Shown here one piece after another: positions 21,540-33,890 of a stretch of DNA of 64,000 nt; position 1 is the stretch's first letter, and each line of letters starts with the position of its first letter. The notes below the pieces were generated by a model. It was not told the DNA's origin and searched no databases. It saw nothing but the letters and a program-made list of their open reading frames with translations. Position numbers and translations under genes: made by a program. Source of the stretch: Diploptera punctata (taxonomy: Eukaryota > Arthropoda > Insecta > Blattodea > Blaberidae); assembly GCA_030220185.1 (NCBI GenBank), contig JASPKZ010000425.1, forward strand, positions 1,265,501 through 1,329,500, in the 5' to 3' direction.

Positions 21540-22740
21540 CTGCACTTCTACTAGTGCTTGATTTTTCAGTTATATTGTTGTAAACTATAGCTCTTCTCCT
21601 GTATTTACTAACATTATTTAATATTTTAAACTTTTTCAAACAATTTTTATAACATTATTAGACAATTTTGAAGTATTTATTTAAATATGCAAATCACAAT
21701 ATTATGACACTGTTAGACAATATTGTGATGTTAACTGCTATTTTCTCCACAGAGTATATTACTTAGTCTATGATTTTTCTATCACTGTTTTGGGTTATCG
21801 CTGGTTGGATCAGCGTTAGGGAGTGATAAGTAAGTGTACACCCATTTTTAATAAACGTTTGGTAATCTTAATATAATTAATATATTTTTTAACATAGATT
21901 TGGGCATTTATTGCAAATATTGGTCATTTAAATTTCATAGCGATGGATAGTAATCGAGGATGATAATCGATACGTGGTTCGATTGTGGGTTATCGCTGGC
22001 TCTAAAAACTTTGGCGCATGCGCACTGTTGTTCTATAGGACTTTGAAAATATTTCACGCTAGTTTAAGTGCAGTTTTTCCTGATAAGACTTAAGGCCCAA
22101 TATAACGCGAAGCAATTTGTCACTGATTTAGTTAGGTTAGTTGATGACAAATTAGTGTAAACCAAATTAGATTACGCAAAGTATATAACTAATTTTATGT
22201 TAGGTGAGGAAAAGTTAAAATACACAAGATTTTGTTACAAATAAGTGGGATAAATTTATTGAATGTTATGAATGGATTAATTTTGCCGCTGTTTGTTTTC
22301 GAGAAATACGTACGACGACGAATCGATTATTGTCGACTGTCGAAAAGAGTGCGCGTATCTTTCCTGTAGTTCTCTAAAAATTATATAAAAAAAAACAGAA
22401 ACAAAAGTTACCTAACATCAAATAATTTCAACGAGCTCTTGATGAATCAAACAATATAGTTTTTTTATAAAAAGCAATAAAAACTTATAAAAGACACTTA
22501 CTATAGGCAATGCTGGTATTGAAGGCGATGATTCGAATACTAATCAGCTGACTGCGAATACTTTAATTTACTATGTAGTGTAGATACCTTGTGACGTAAT
22601 GAGGACTTTTAATACGTCGGAACGGTTTTCCTTCAAACATACTATTTCTTTCTGAACTATGACATCTAAAGACCAAAACAAAACATAAAAGTTCACAAAC
22701 TCTCTTTAAACTAGACGAACAGATGTCAGACTAGAGGTTG
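21540..22740. other. AT-rich intergenic stretch without recognisable gene
   Basis: No open frame longer than about 60 codons looks like protein. Two partial duplicates of GGGTTATCGCTGG lie at 21793 and 21987. A small inverted repeat AATTTGTCA/TGACAAATT lies at about 22116-22156. GC-containing patches (gcgcatgcgcac at 22015) could be a transposon end or an old promoter; nothing decides this. Confidence 0.5.
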
Positions 22741-23477
22741 CTTTAAAAGGATTATGAACTTTTTAGAAAATGAACAATTTCGAAAATCGTGAAAAATGAA
22801 CAATGTTTTACCGGGATTATTACAGCGACAAACCAGATATCTCTCCTCGTTTTTCAATTTCTTGGAGTTTTCACAAAAAAAAAAAAGGGTGGGAGATAAA
22901 AATCGAAAATCTTAAAAATATAAAAAAATAGTCTACAATGTGTGTTCGCGGTTAAAAAAAATTGACACATCCCAAAATTTCAGATCTAATTTTCCAAGGT
23001 TAAAATGAAAATACTGAAAAGTGTAATAACGCAGTCTGTAGTTGCTCTGCGATTTTTACATGTAACTTATCCAACATTTTATATAACTTTCCAAGGCTTC
23101 TAACCAGAGGCTTTTTATCATTGAAAAAAAAAAAAAAAAAAAAAAAAAACATACCTGGGATATTTATAGCGAAATGTTTGACATATATCCTAGAATTTTT
23201 AACCTCATTTTCTAATGTTACGACATCTATCTCAATATTTCAGACAAGGGCGGTTCCAGGACAGATTTTCGGGTGGGGGGGGGCATGGGTCCGTATAAAT
23301 TAACGAATACATTTATTTGTAAATTTTAGCTTACTAATAACGCGTTTTAAAATTATTTTGAGCAGTTTTTAAGAGTATTTAGTCATTAAACATAATATCA
23401 CAACGTTTATATTGTAAGTCGTAAGACCAAACAATAAACTAGCGTACGTAATACTAACATTTTTTTTGTTATATATA

Positions 23478-24861
23478 CACACAGGTGAATCTAAATTCCC
23501 GTTACGAGTTTGAGGACTTATAGAGGGGACCAACATAATTAAATTTAACATAGGAACCCATGTCCGGAAACATACTGTTTTTCCGTTACACACAAAATAC
23601 CATTACAACGTATGATGTTGCTCTCTCCGACTCCTACTGCCTGTGAACCACTTACGAGAAGGGCTCGATGTGACGACCACCGACTTCAATGCAGGTACGG
23701 TACCTCTGTACCAAGTTCTAGTACACACGATCACCAATCCCTGGTCCTTCAACATCGCCGCAACCATAACTCGTACTAGTAGGTCTTCCTCTCGCAAGGG
23801 AATAAAGCATATTTTGCTAATTTTGATATATTCAAAAGCAAATTAATATAAAAAAATGTTAAATTCAATTTATATACAGCAATAATAAGACCAATCATAT
23901 GTTATGGAGCTGAAACCTGGGTACTAAAAGAAGCAGATAAACTAAGACTATTAACGTATGAGAGGAAAATATTTAGAAGAGTGCTAGGTCCAGTAAAGTA
24001 AAATGGAAATTGGAGGTTAAGAAGGAATGACGAATTATACCTCAAGAATAATAAAGAAAATATAGTTAGTTTCATCAAATCCAAAAGATTACAATGGTTT
24101 GGACATACACTAAGAATGCCAAAGGGAAGATTGCCAAATTATATTTTGAATTGGAAGCCACAAGGAACAAGACCAAGGGGAAGACCCAAGGATCGATGGG
24201 AAGATGACGTAATTGAAGATTTGAGAGAAATGGGGATTTTTGATTTGAAATCCACTGCACAAGATAGGAAGAAGTGGCGTAAACTGGTTCAGAAGGCCAA
24301 GACATTCCACTGGAAGTCGTAGAGCCTGACGAAGAAAGAAAAGAGGTCTTCCTCAGATTCTACAGGGGTATCGTAAATTAAGATTTTCATGTGACCCCAC
24401 AGGTAGAAGTCTAACAGGTACAAGTCGGGAGAATGTGCAGGCCAAGCAATCGTGCCGGCTATTGCACCGAGCTTCACTGTACAATATAACATCATGTCTG
24501 AGTATTCTGCAAACATGTATGCCATAGATAACAGCAACACGTACCAATAAAGTATGTTCACCTTGCACTGTGAAGGATTACTACTGTACTGTGCAGGTAC
24601 AAACGTCCCTGGGTGGATCGCGAATTCAACTGTACAGCACATAAACAAACTTGCAGTGGGCATGGAACATCAGGTGAGCGGGGAATGACATATGGACTAC
24701 CTCAGTCAAGACTATCCTAGTGAGTTGTGCCGAAAAAGCGTGTGAGGTGATTTAGCGCATAGCGGAAAATCAGTACGTTTCCGGATACGAGTTCTTATGC
24801 TAAACTTAATTGTCTTGGTCCCTACTACAAGCCCTGAACCTCTGCAAGGGGAATTTTGACT

Positions 24862-24870
<9 letters not shown>
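23478..24870 (-). pseudogene. Mariner/IS630-like transposon nested in hAT 1
   Basis: Inverted ends: the left interior GGACCAACATAATTAAATTT and the right interior, which on the minus strand reads GGGACCAAGACAATTAAG, with CCGGAAACATACTG and CCGGAAACGTACTG further in. TA repeats flank both sides. The minus strand of the right half keeps the transposase end AWPAHSPDLYLLDFYLWGHM and KILIYDTPVESEEDL, the 'SPDLxPxDFFLWG' block holding the last catalytic Asp. Cut by a retroelement at 23792-24343. Confidence 0.75.
23792..24343 (+). mobile_element. Non-LTR retrotransposon 3' fragment nested in the mariner-like element
   Basis: An 11-bp duplication AGGTCTTCCTC lies at 23781-23791 and 24344-24354. The plus strand reads RPIICYGAETWVLKEADKLR, KSKRLQWFGHTLRMPKGRLP and TRPRGRPKDRWEDDVIEDLR, a C-terminal fragment. 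The tail is GAAGAAAGAAA. This is the youngest of three nested insertions. Confidence 0.88.
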
Positions 24871-24925
<55 letters not shown>

Positions 24926-24930
24926 TATAT
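24866..24930. repeat. TA/TG microsatellite
   Basis: About 25 TA units followed by TGTGTGTG. Confidence 0.9.
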
Positions 24931-24959
24931 CGTAGATTTTCGATCTTAATCATATATAT

Positions 24960-26035
24960 ACATATATACCCTAAAAAATAGGTAATCCTAAATGGCTGTA
25001 TCTTCGCGAAAAATTATCGAAACAATTGAAAAAAAAAGTATCTTGAAGCTTAAAGATTCTAGTTTCTGAATCATTTTTATTACTTTTTTCATCCACTTTG
25101 ATGACTTTTTAAGTATAAAGTGGAAGAATTAGAGGCCAAAAATTGTCAAGTTTGGAAGTTGCACGCGTTGAACGAATGTTTTCGGACAAATCGAACAACG
25201 GATTCTGGTAGGGTAATTCCTCCACTTTCGTTTCGTTTTTTTTAAACTTTCCTGTACAATTTTTTTTTACTAAATTAATGCGATAAATCAAGAAATGACA
25301 CTTTTCACTTTGATCGCCTATAACTTCCGAATGAGTAATCGTAGAACATTTCTAGACAGTGCTTCGGAAAGCTGAGGGAATTTGCCTTAAATCGAATATT
25401 TGGTGAGAAACAAATTCATTGCAATTTAGTATAAATGACAATATTCACAAGTTTGGGCAATGATAATGCCGGCGGTATAATTTAGATTTCATTATCAGAG
25501 TAGAAACTTTTTTTTTTTCCAAAGTTGTGAATATTTTCACTGATGCTAAACTGCAATGAATTTGTATTTTAGACATTTCTCAAAACGTGTCTCTTATACT
25601 CTGCAAGTAATTTTCGGGCGAATTTTAAACGATGGAAAACAATTTCACCAAATATTCGACAGCAAATTTCCTCAGCTTTTCGAAGCACATTCTAAAAATG
25701 TCCTATGGTTACTCGTTTGGAAGTTATAGGCGATCAAAGTAAAAAGTACCATTCCTTGATTTATCGCATGTAATTCAATTAAAAAAATCGTACGGTAAAG
25801 CTTGAAAAAAATACACTAAAGGAGAGTAATTGCCTACGAGAATCCGTTGTTCGATTTGTCCGAAAAAAAATTGTTCATCGCGTGCAAACTTCTAAACTTG
25901 ACAATTTTTGCCGCTCTGCTTCTTCCACTTTATACTGGAAAAATTATCAAAGTGGACGAAAAAATAATCGCATTACTAATTCAGATACTAAAATTACCTA
26001 TTTTTTCGAGGATAAGAAGCTGATCCTTTAATTTT
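24960..26035. repeat. Large foldback (arms about 470 bp)
   Basis: The segment from about 24966 to 25440 is the inverted partner of about 25555-26010. Paired phrases include TTTCACTTTGATCGCCTATA with TATAGGCGATCAAAGTAAAA, TGCGATAAATCAAGAAATG with CATTCCTTGATTTATCGCA, and CGGACAAATCGAACAACGGA with TCCGTTGTTCGATTTGTCCG. Related sequence occurs once, without the second arm, in hAT element 2 (41700-42020), so it is probably part of the hAT family interior rather than an independent insertion. Confidence 0.8.
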
Positions 26036-27479
26036 GAGTAGCAGTGCAGTTCCATTTTTATTTATTTTTTCTAAAACAGAATTGGGCCTGAGCAAAATTT
26101 GGTGGAATTATAAATTTGTAGGTACTAAGGAAATAAAAATACTAACTTTTAGGTTTGAAATGTGAGAGAATCCTGCCTGCACATTAACCTTAATAGTATT
26201 AAGTATTTACGCTAGTTAATTAATTTTCCTTTGTACTTATTATTTTTCATTCTTGTATTGGAGTGAAAATACAAGCACTGAACAAGAAAAAAAATCACGA
26301 CATAATTTAACACAAAACAAACATTACCAGTGTAATTTTTATGCTGATCGCATAACAAACGATGAGGACTGAGAAAAACAGTCGCTGTGCACGATATCAA
26401 TATAGAGTGGGAGGCACTGTTGTCAATTTTTTTCGTCCAACATTAACATATTGTTGACCGGCAATTTATCTCAGAATCTATATCATGTCACGCTGACTAG
26501 AAACAAAAACGCATCGATCACGAATTTACTTGTGGCCGGTCAGCAACGCTCTTTGCTAATTATTGCACCGAAGTTTATTTGAATTTTTAAGTACACAATA
26601 ATAGTTCATTAATAAAATTAGTCTCAAATTTATCTTTAAAAATTCTCGGGGGGGGGGGCATGGCCACCATGGCCCCCTCTCTGGAACCGCCACTGATTTC
26701 AGATCTCATTTTCCATTTGTTTGGTGTCATGATCAAAATTGACAACATTTTGGAAGTATTGAAAGGTGTGAAATCGCAGTCTATAGGTTATGAACGATAA
26801 TTTTACAGCGAAAAATTTGCCATCTAATAAAAAAATTTAGACTTCATTTTTTAAGTTTTCTGACGACAAATGACGTGTTGGGGAATTTTATACCTGAAAA
26901 CCCAACACTTAACCTATCTACTCGATCTCATTTTCAAAAAGACATAACATCCATGTGTTTTGACCAAGAATAACAAAAATTATTAAATCTTAAATAATGA
27001 AACAACACATTCTATAGGATGTTTCTGAAAATTTTCCAGCGAAAATCCTGATATCTATCCGAAAATTGCAGTCTTAACTTTCTCAAGGCTTCTTCTTGCT
27101 TTGACTAAAAATGGCAAAAATCTCGACCAAAAATCCCATCCATCCCAAAATTGCAAACCTCAATTTCAAGTCTTCTTGTTGTTTTATCTTAAAAATAGCA
27201 AAAAATCTCGAGTGAAAATCCAAACATCTATCTGAAAATTGCAAATTTCACTTTCAAGGTGTCTTGTTACTTTGACTAAGAATGGTAAAATATCTGGAGA
27301 ATCTTAAAAAAAAAAAAAAAAAGTCCGGAATTTTTATAGCAGAAAACCCCCACATAATTATAGCGTATTCCACAATTTTCCGACCCCATTTTCCAATCGT
27401 CTTGATGTTTGGGAGAAATGGAAAAATATTGAAAAGTGATATTCAATCTGTTCGTATAAACTTAAATGGTTACTTTTAC

Positions 27480-29640
27480 TGCACCAGAACACATTGACAC
27501 AGCTGTTAAACACATAACAGAAATATTCACACAAGCCAGACACATAGCAGTACCTACAAAACGTATCAATCCACAACACACCAGACCACTTCCAAGACAC
27601 AAAATATAAACAAACACAAATGACAAGCACCCAAACAATACATGAGAACACATACTCATGCAGACAGAAGAACATACAGAGGACTGCAAGAAGACATATA
27701 GGCCTATACCATGATTACACAATATGAAAATACGTAAATTCAACACACTAACATTAGATATATATGAAAAATACTATACAGACATTAAACTATTTTGGAA
27801 CAAAATACAGAAAATCAAAGGAAACACAAAACATACTCTCTATCTTTCCACTCGTACACAGTAACACATAATACATGAAATTAAGAGAAATTTGAACTCT
27901 TCAGACAAAATCTACAAGAAAGACTCAGAATCTAATGACCCACGCTATGATATAAATCACTACAACACAGCAAACTTCAGCCAAACTCATAGACACCTTT
28001 ACACACCTAAACAGCAAGATTAACACCCAAATACAGATACAATATCATCAAATTAAATAACAGCTACTCTTTCAGACAAGAAAAACACAGCACCAGGATA
28101 GGACAAAATTAGGAACACATTTCCAAAATAGTTGCCATGCAATACTTAGTAATTTATACACAGCAAGCCCGTATCTGAAATATGTACCAAAGTGCTGGAA
28201 ACACGCTCACATAATAGTGTTTCACAAACCCAACAGAGATAAAACTAACGTAAAGAACTAAGACCTATATCACTCACATACACAATTTCCGAACTCATGG
28301 AAAAAATACTAGTAAATAGAATACACACACATTCAGGTCAAAGTATTATACCAGACTTCCAAGCTGGATTCATACCGGGACTTAGCATAAAACATCAGTT
28401 CCTAAGAATACTTACGCCCCCGGTCTTGGTCGCGCTTGACATACAAAATGTTTCTACCCCCGATGGCACAATGACATAAAATGCAAATTTATAATATTCA
28501 ACATACCAGAATCAATTACATGCGGGGTGTCAAGCTTTTCACAGATAGAACAGGTCAAATTAAACACAGAAACACACTGTCTCACACTCTAAACATACAT
28601 GTAAGTACATCACAAGGCAGCACCTTAAGTTTTCTCATCTAATCATATTCACCAGTGGCACACTCCAGTCACACGATCCCAGAACAGCCATTGCGTTGTA
28701 TGCAGACGATGTAGCCTATTGGTTCGCTTATCCACAACTAACACATTCAGCAGCACATTTACAACCTGAATTAATACGATTTCAACACTGGGCTAATACC
28801 TAGCGCATAATCATTAATACAAAAAAAAAAAAAACACACAAATTAGCGTCTTTAAAAAAACGCAAGCTCTGAAAAATCATCTCTACTACACTCACCAGTC
28901 ATCGTAAATGACACTCCAGTACAATACACACATACTATTACATACCTAGGTTACACATTAGATTCAAAACTTAAATGGGCCAGGGCAGTAGAAAACTTAT
29001 AGCAAAAAATGAGACAATCCCAGAGGTTTATAAATTTTCTTCGAGGAGTTAGAACCATTGGCTGTTCTCGTAACATACTCACCCGTCTATACAAAGCATT
29101 CACACAGTCTCACTTTACATACTGTACACCCCTAGCATCAGCCGCAAAAAAAAAAAAATCAGACCGACCAGATATTACACTAATATCAAACTTTACACGT
29201 ATATAAACATGGATCTACTCAAGAAATACATTCACAAAATTCATCACACTTGCACAACAGAATATCTTATACACATATTCACAATTCCAGTTTGAAAAAA
29301 CCACAAAAGTAATTAAAATCTGTTTTCTACTCCGTTTTTCCATCTCGTTTCTCCCAGAGCTTACGCATCTTAAATGTTCTCATAAAACCCATTCACACAG
29401 TGCTTTCCTATGGCCTGACGTTACACACAATTCTCAAAAATCAAAACACAAAATTCACACACCACAAAAACACATACGTATAAAAACCGAAGAGGGAAAT
29501 TAATAAGTCCCTAACACGGCGAGAGCAGGCTTACACCTGCATCTCATATCCACACATCTGCTGTACAAACTTTCTTACATACAGTCATTTTTCTTCAGTT
29601 AACAACTTATATACACACAACAGTTTTTTCCATCTACACT
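27480..29640 (+). pseudogene. Jockey-like non-LTR retrotransposon, heavily decayed
   Basis: The plus strand, across many frames, shows APEHIDTAVKHITEIFTQAR (start of the pre-RT linker), LRPISLTYTISELMEKILVN and IPDFQAGFIPGLSIKHQFLR (RT finger motifs), IALYADDVAYW (catalytic ADD box at about 28695), then SQRFINFLRGV, LTRLYKAFTQSHFTYCTPL (thumb/C-terminal region). Composition is A/C-rich on this strand. No long frame survives; it is clearly ancient. The YADD block and 'RPISL' are characteristic of the Jockey/R1 group. Confidence 0.7.
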
Positions 29641-29984
29641 ACAGTTTCTAAATTAGTGAACAACCAGTTTATGGTTACCACCGTCGATGGGACTTGGAAA
29701 AAAAGTTCCTATACTCTAAGAGTTCTTGGTATTGCCTTATATAAATAGCAGTTGCCTCCAACTTTAATTTTATGCATTTTTATCATAAAAGAGATTATTT
29801 TCATTTTATTTCTGTTTTGTCCGTTTGGTGGAAAACCGTCCTTACATTTAGGTAAAGACACCCATAAGTCATTTGAAATGAAATATTTCCATATTAATTC
29901 CCTGTAGCCTACTTATGACATTTTTCACCAAAATAATGTAAATTTAAGTATGTAGTTACGTGAAAAAACCTACCTTTCGAAAAT

Positions 29985-30660
29985 CATCATCATCATCAGC
30001 AGCATCAAGGATTAGACCTGCTGGTCTGTTCCGATCTCATGTTAGAATTGGTCTATCCATCTTTTACTGGGTCTTCCAACATTTCTTCGTCCTAGTGGTT
30101 TGTAATGAAGAATCTGTTTCGGAATTCTATTGTTATCCATTCTATTGATGTCCAATCATTCATCTCTGTATTTTCTAATTCTATCTAATAGTTTGGATAT
30201 AATCAGTTCTCTTCGTACATCCTCACTTCACCTTTGATCCATTATTGTATAGCCAGCCACACTCCTCAGAGACCTTATTTCTGATTATTCTATTCTTCAT
30301 TCCTGGTATTTGGTTAAGACGCAATGTTGCGATCCATATAGTAGCGTTGGAACCGCCATTGTTTTATATAATTTTAGAAGTGTCTCCTTTCTAGTTCCTT
30401 TGAGACTTCGTTTTATGATGCCACACATATGATTAAATTTATTTATTTTGTTTTCAATGTCTTCACTTTTTCTATATGATACATTGTATCCCAGGTAATT
30501 AAAATTGCTCACTTGTTCTATTGTTTTATTCTCTAATTGAATTTTTACTCTTAGTGGCTCATACCCTCGAAAAGCTAAAACTTTTGTTCTTAGAGTAGAT
30601 GCTTTCAGGTTGCATGTTTCACATATTTTACTTAATTTGTAAATTGCCCGTTGTAGGCCA
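29985..30660 (-). mobile_element. 5'-truncated RTE fragment
   Basis: A 10-bp duplication TTTCGAAAAT lies at 29975-29984 and 30661-30670; the 3' end is ATGATGATG on the minus strand. It reads the C-terminal region SNFNYLGYNVSYRKSEDIEN, then MCGIIKRSLKGTRKETLLKL and AVPTLLYGSQ, with frameshifts. RT palm missing. Confidence 0.88.
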
Positions 30661-30670
30661 TTTCGAAAAT

Positions 30671-31360
30671 ATGTTCATAATTAGGTTTGTTACTTTGAGA
30701 ATATCCGGACAAAATATCATTTTGGAATTCGTTCTACAAATACAGCATATCTAAATTATATTTTTATTGTGACCTACACTATTATAAATGAAGTGATTAA
30801 ATACAAATTCATATTTAATTTAAATGTAAATATTTCACTTTCAAAATGGGAACTTACATTTCTTCAACTCTTATTTATGTAAGCTAAGTTTGGTAGCATT
30901 ACCTTTGAAACAGACGGATTTATGAGCAAATTTATACCTATTACAGAACTAAGTTAACTTCGCACGGGCGGAGGGGAAGAGTTTTAACGCTAGTGTCGCC
31001 GAACTACTGAATCTGTGGAAGGGATGTAGGAAAAAACTGTACATCCGATCACGTACTGAAATGGTTCAGTTTTAAGTGTGGGCGGAGAATCCATAAACAC
31101 GTGTGAAATATCTTAATATGGTTGTCAAATTAGTCATTTAAACACGGAACCCTCAAGTGGTCGGATCATTTAAAATCACAGTATTTGTTGTCTCTCCGTT
31201 ATCAGCCTCACAATAAATCACAAGTGGCAACATGTAATGAGAAGTGACAGCCCATTCCTACACGTAACCCCAATAGTAACAGGGTTGTCAAATTAGTCAT
31301 TTTGCCAATGACCGCGTAGAAGGACGGACCATTAATATAAAGATAAAAGGTTCACCTGAA
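30671..31360. other. Intergenic stretch with a short direct repeat
   Basis: No coding potential recognised. GGTTGTCAAATTAGTCATTT occurs twice (about 31115 and 31277), about 160 bp apart, with little else shared between the two flanks. GC-richer patches at 30960-31060. Confidence 0.5.
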
Positions 31361-31366
31361 TGGGTA

Positions 31367-33285
31367 TTATTCTTTGCTATAATCGGAGATCGATTGTGTT
31401 CTTTCACGACACTCAGTGATATGATATTGGTTGCATCTCTGCCCGCACAATTCACACACACATTCGTCATTCGGGGTATGGAATGTCTTATTCTTACATA
31501 TTTTGTGGTGGAAGCCGTGTATGGCTAGTCTTGTAATGGTGTGCCTCTGCTCCTGATTCTCTTTGGTCCAGTTGCGGTCGATCATTGCAGTCATCCCATA
31601 AAAGTCGACATCTATCTCCGCTCTTTTCGTTCTTCTCCGTTCTAGTAGTTTGTTGCTGGCTCCGGTAGATGATAGGCTAAGTCTCAGATCTTCTATGCAA
31701 AACGTTTTCTTGGCCAGCTCATATGCTAGCCTTGATGGCGCATATTTTCCCACTCTGAGGGCACATTTTAGGAACCGTGCCTTCACTTTTTCAATGCGTT
31801 CTAAGTCACTGATTGTCAATTTTTCCCACATTAATTCGAGTCCATACATGATTATTGGGGATATTATCGTGTCGAAAAGTCTAATGGCAGTCTTTAGTGT
31901 TAAAGATGCAGTATTCTTTATTCTATATATCGCTTTCGTGGCTTTCGCTGTCCTTTCCTGTATGTGGTATCTGTACGAGTTCCCTGTTGTTTGTAGGGTT
32001 ACGCCTAGATAGCTGAAGTTGTTATGGGTTCGTGTGTGGCATCATTATGTCTTTCGTTGATGTTCGTCCTCCTTTTCTGAATGTCATCAGACAAGTTTTT
32101 TACATATTGATGCTTTCTAGTTCTAAAAGTGTTTCTTGTAGTTCTTCTCGGTTGGGGAATCCTAAGGCCATATCGTCTGCATACATGATTAATGTGGTTG
32201 CAGTCTTTCTTTCGAGTATCTCCACTATGTTTGCCGTCGCTATGTTAAACAGTAGCGGGCTTATGGGGTCGCCCTGGTGGACTCCATTTGTCTGTGTGAT
32301 GATCTTTGATTTGGTGACCCCGTCTTCTATTTCGATATAGTAGTATTGGAGAGCGTCTTCTATTATGTTGACTAGTGGGTGTTGTATGCCGATCATGTGT
32401 TTTACTTTTTGGATCAATAGTTTTCTGTTCAGAGAGTCGAATGCTTTGCTGTAGCCTATATATATATATATATTTTGAAGAGGCTGTTTTCAAGTGCCAC
32501 GCCTCTGTAAGCATTGGGGTCGCTTGTGTCTTTTCCCTTGTATAACACTTTAATGAGAGATCTTCTCCAGCTGTTTGATATACCCCAGTTTAGGTATTTG
32601 TTGAAAATATTGGTCCATAGTGGTAGTACTCTCCCGACGGACTCTTTGATGTGTTCTATGTAGATTCGATCTAGTCCCGGTGCTTTTCTATTTTTTGCCT
32701 GTCTTATAATGGCCTCTATTTCCTCTGGTGTTGTCGTGACTTTGATGCCTTCTTTGTGGTTCGTTGTCGGTTCTTCTGTTTCGTTTTCGTTTCTGGTGTA
32801 AGCGATGGCTATGTTGTTTTTGTTCAGTAAGTTTTGAAAGTGTACCTCCCATTTATCCATTGGTATTTCTTTGGCTCTTGTAACAGTTTTTCTGCTCAGT
32901 GCTATGAAGAAGCCATTCCTCGCGTCTTCGGCCATCTTTTTGGTTTCTTGTTCTACGAAGGTATCTTTCTTCCGTTTTAGAAGTAGCTTATATTCCTTTT
33001 TGCATTGTGCATATATGTACTGTTCGATCTCTGTTTGTTTCGTCCTTAGAATCATTTTGGTGGCGAGTTCGAGGGCTTCGTCCGTTTTATCTTTCAAGGC
33101 AAGTTCTTCAGCTTCTGCAGTATTCCAGTTCATTAATTTCTTCATGTCCAGTCTCCGTGATAATTTTATGTTTCTGGGAGTCGGCTGTGATTGCAATGTT
33201 TGTGAGATTTGTATGTCCGTTGCTATTGGAATGTGTTTCCAGATGATAGATGCACCAGAGTTCCAGAGCCCTCATTAAAATCCAT
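31367..33285 (-). pseudogene. Non-LTR retrotransposon with C-terminal zinc knuckle, internal RT deletion
   Basis: The minus strand starts in a linker (QSQPTPRNIKLSRRLDMKKL), then EIEAIIRQAKNRKAPGLDRI, WRRSLIKVLYKGKDTSDPNA and YRGVALENSLFKI. At a TA repeat (32459-32475) about 60 residues expected between the finger region and motif A are missing, and the sequence resumes in another frame as GYSKAFDSLNRKLL; the motif A catalytic Asp falls in the deletion. NGVHQGDPISPLLFN, TTLIMYADDMALGF (second catalytic pair) and NNFSYLGVTLQTTGN follow, then MYGLELMWEKLTISDLERIE and a cysteine/histidine knuckle (CELCGQRCNQYHITEC). GC content is higher than its neighbours. Clade not assigned. Confidence 0.82.
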
Positions 33286-33836
33286 GGTATTTGTCAGCTC
33301 TTTACCTGCCAGACAAAGAACATATACAGAGAACAGGAAGTGACAAAATAGTAAGGAAGAGAAAGAGAAAGACAGTATGTTAGTTAACATATTTGCCGCC
33401 TGTGCAGATTACTTGGTGGAGTAATTGATGTAAAACCATCAACAACATATTTAAGTTTTCTTTCTTCGTTTGCTGTAACATATTTTTTATCATATTAGGA
33501 AAATTTTCAAGAAAATATCCTTAAATGGAAAGGAATGGAAGGCTCTCTGTAAATTATTGATGCAAGGGAACTGCTAACCATTGTATGTCGACAAAATTTA
33601 AAAAAATATATATATTTAACACTAAAAACCAAACAAAATTAAAAAAAAATAAATTTCAAACACTAGAGTTTATAAAATATAATTAAACAATTAAAATGTT
33701 TTATTTATTTTCAACTTCGGTGTCGTCCGATCCTGGCATTACAGGATTTTTATTTCCCTGTCAAACATAGACTTCTTTTTTAATGCTATTACTTGATCGT
33801 TTTGATGGGTAACAGAAGATATAAGATAGTCTGAAG

Positions 33837-33837
<1 letters not shown>

Positions 33838-33883
<46 letters not shown>

Positions 33884-33890
33884 TAATGAA
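33838..33890. repeat. TAA microsatellite
   Basis: About 14 TAA units, with one TAAA interruption. It lies inside the Transib-like remnant. Confidence 0.95.

Larger units (their letters stand above)
23245..26695. mobile_element. hAT element 1 (3.45 kb, no transposase seen)
   Basis: Ends are CAAGGGCGGTTCC and GGAACCGCCACTG, inverted repeats of the CAGTGGCGG type, flanked by a perfect 8-bp duplication ATTTCAGA (23237-23244 and 26696-26703). Poly-G tracts lie just inside both ends. Its left and right ends match, inverted, the ends of hAT element 2 (41235-45603). The interior is a nested mariner-like element, a microsatellite and a 1-kb foldback; no hAT transposase domain was found. Confidence 0.88.
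22750..27450. repeat. Degenerate tandem repeat array, split by a hAT element
   Basis: Before 23237 and after 26703, loosely conserved units of roughly 100-200 bp recur. They are built around phrases such as CAGATCTCATTTTCCA, 'atctatctgaaaattgcaaa', 'caaggcttcttgttgctttgac' and 'aaaaatggcaaaaatctcga'. The two halves join cleanly if the hAT element 23245-26695 is removed. No coding potential. It resembles an old satellite-like array. Confidence 0.55.

Noticed and set aside
24960..26035. Telomeric, centromeric or origin structure
   Set aside because: The symmetry is explained by a foldback inside a hAT element; no telomere motif or functional signal is present.
27358..27746. Cysteine-rich small secreted proteins on the minus strand
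   Set aside because: Antisense of the ACA-rich jockey-like element; the Cys/Val bias follows from TGT/GTG complements.
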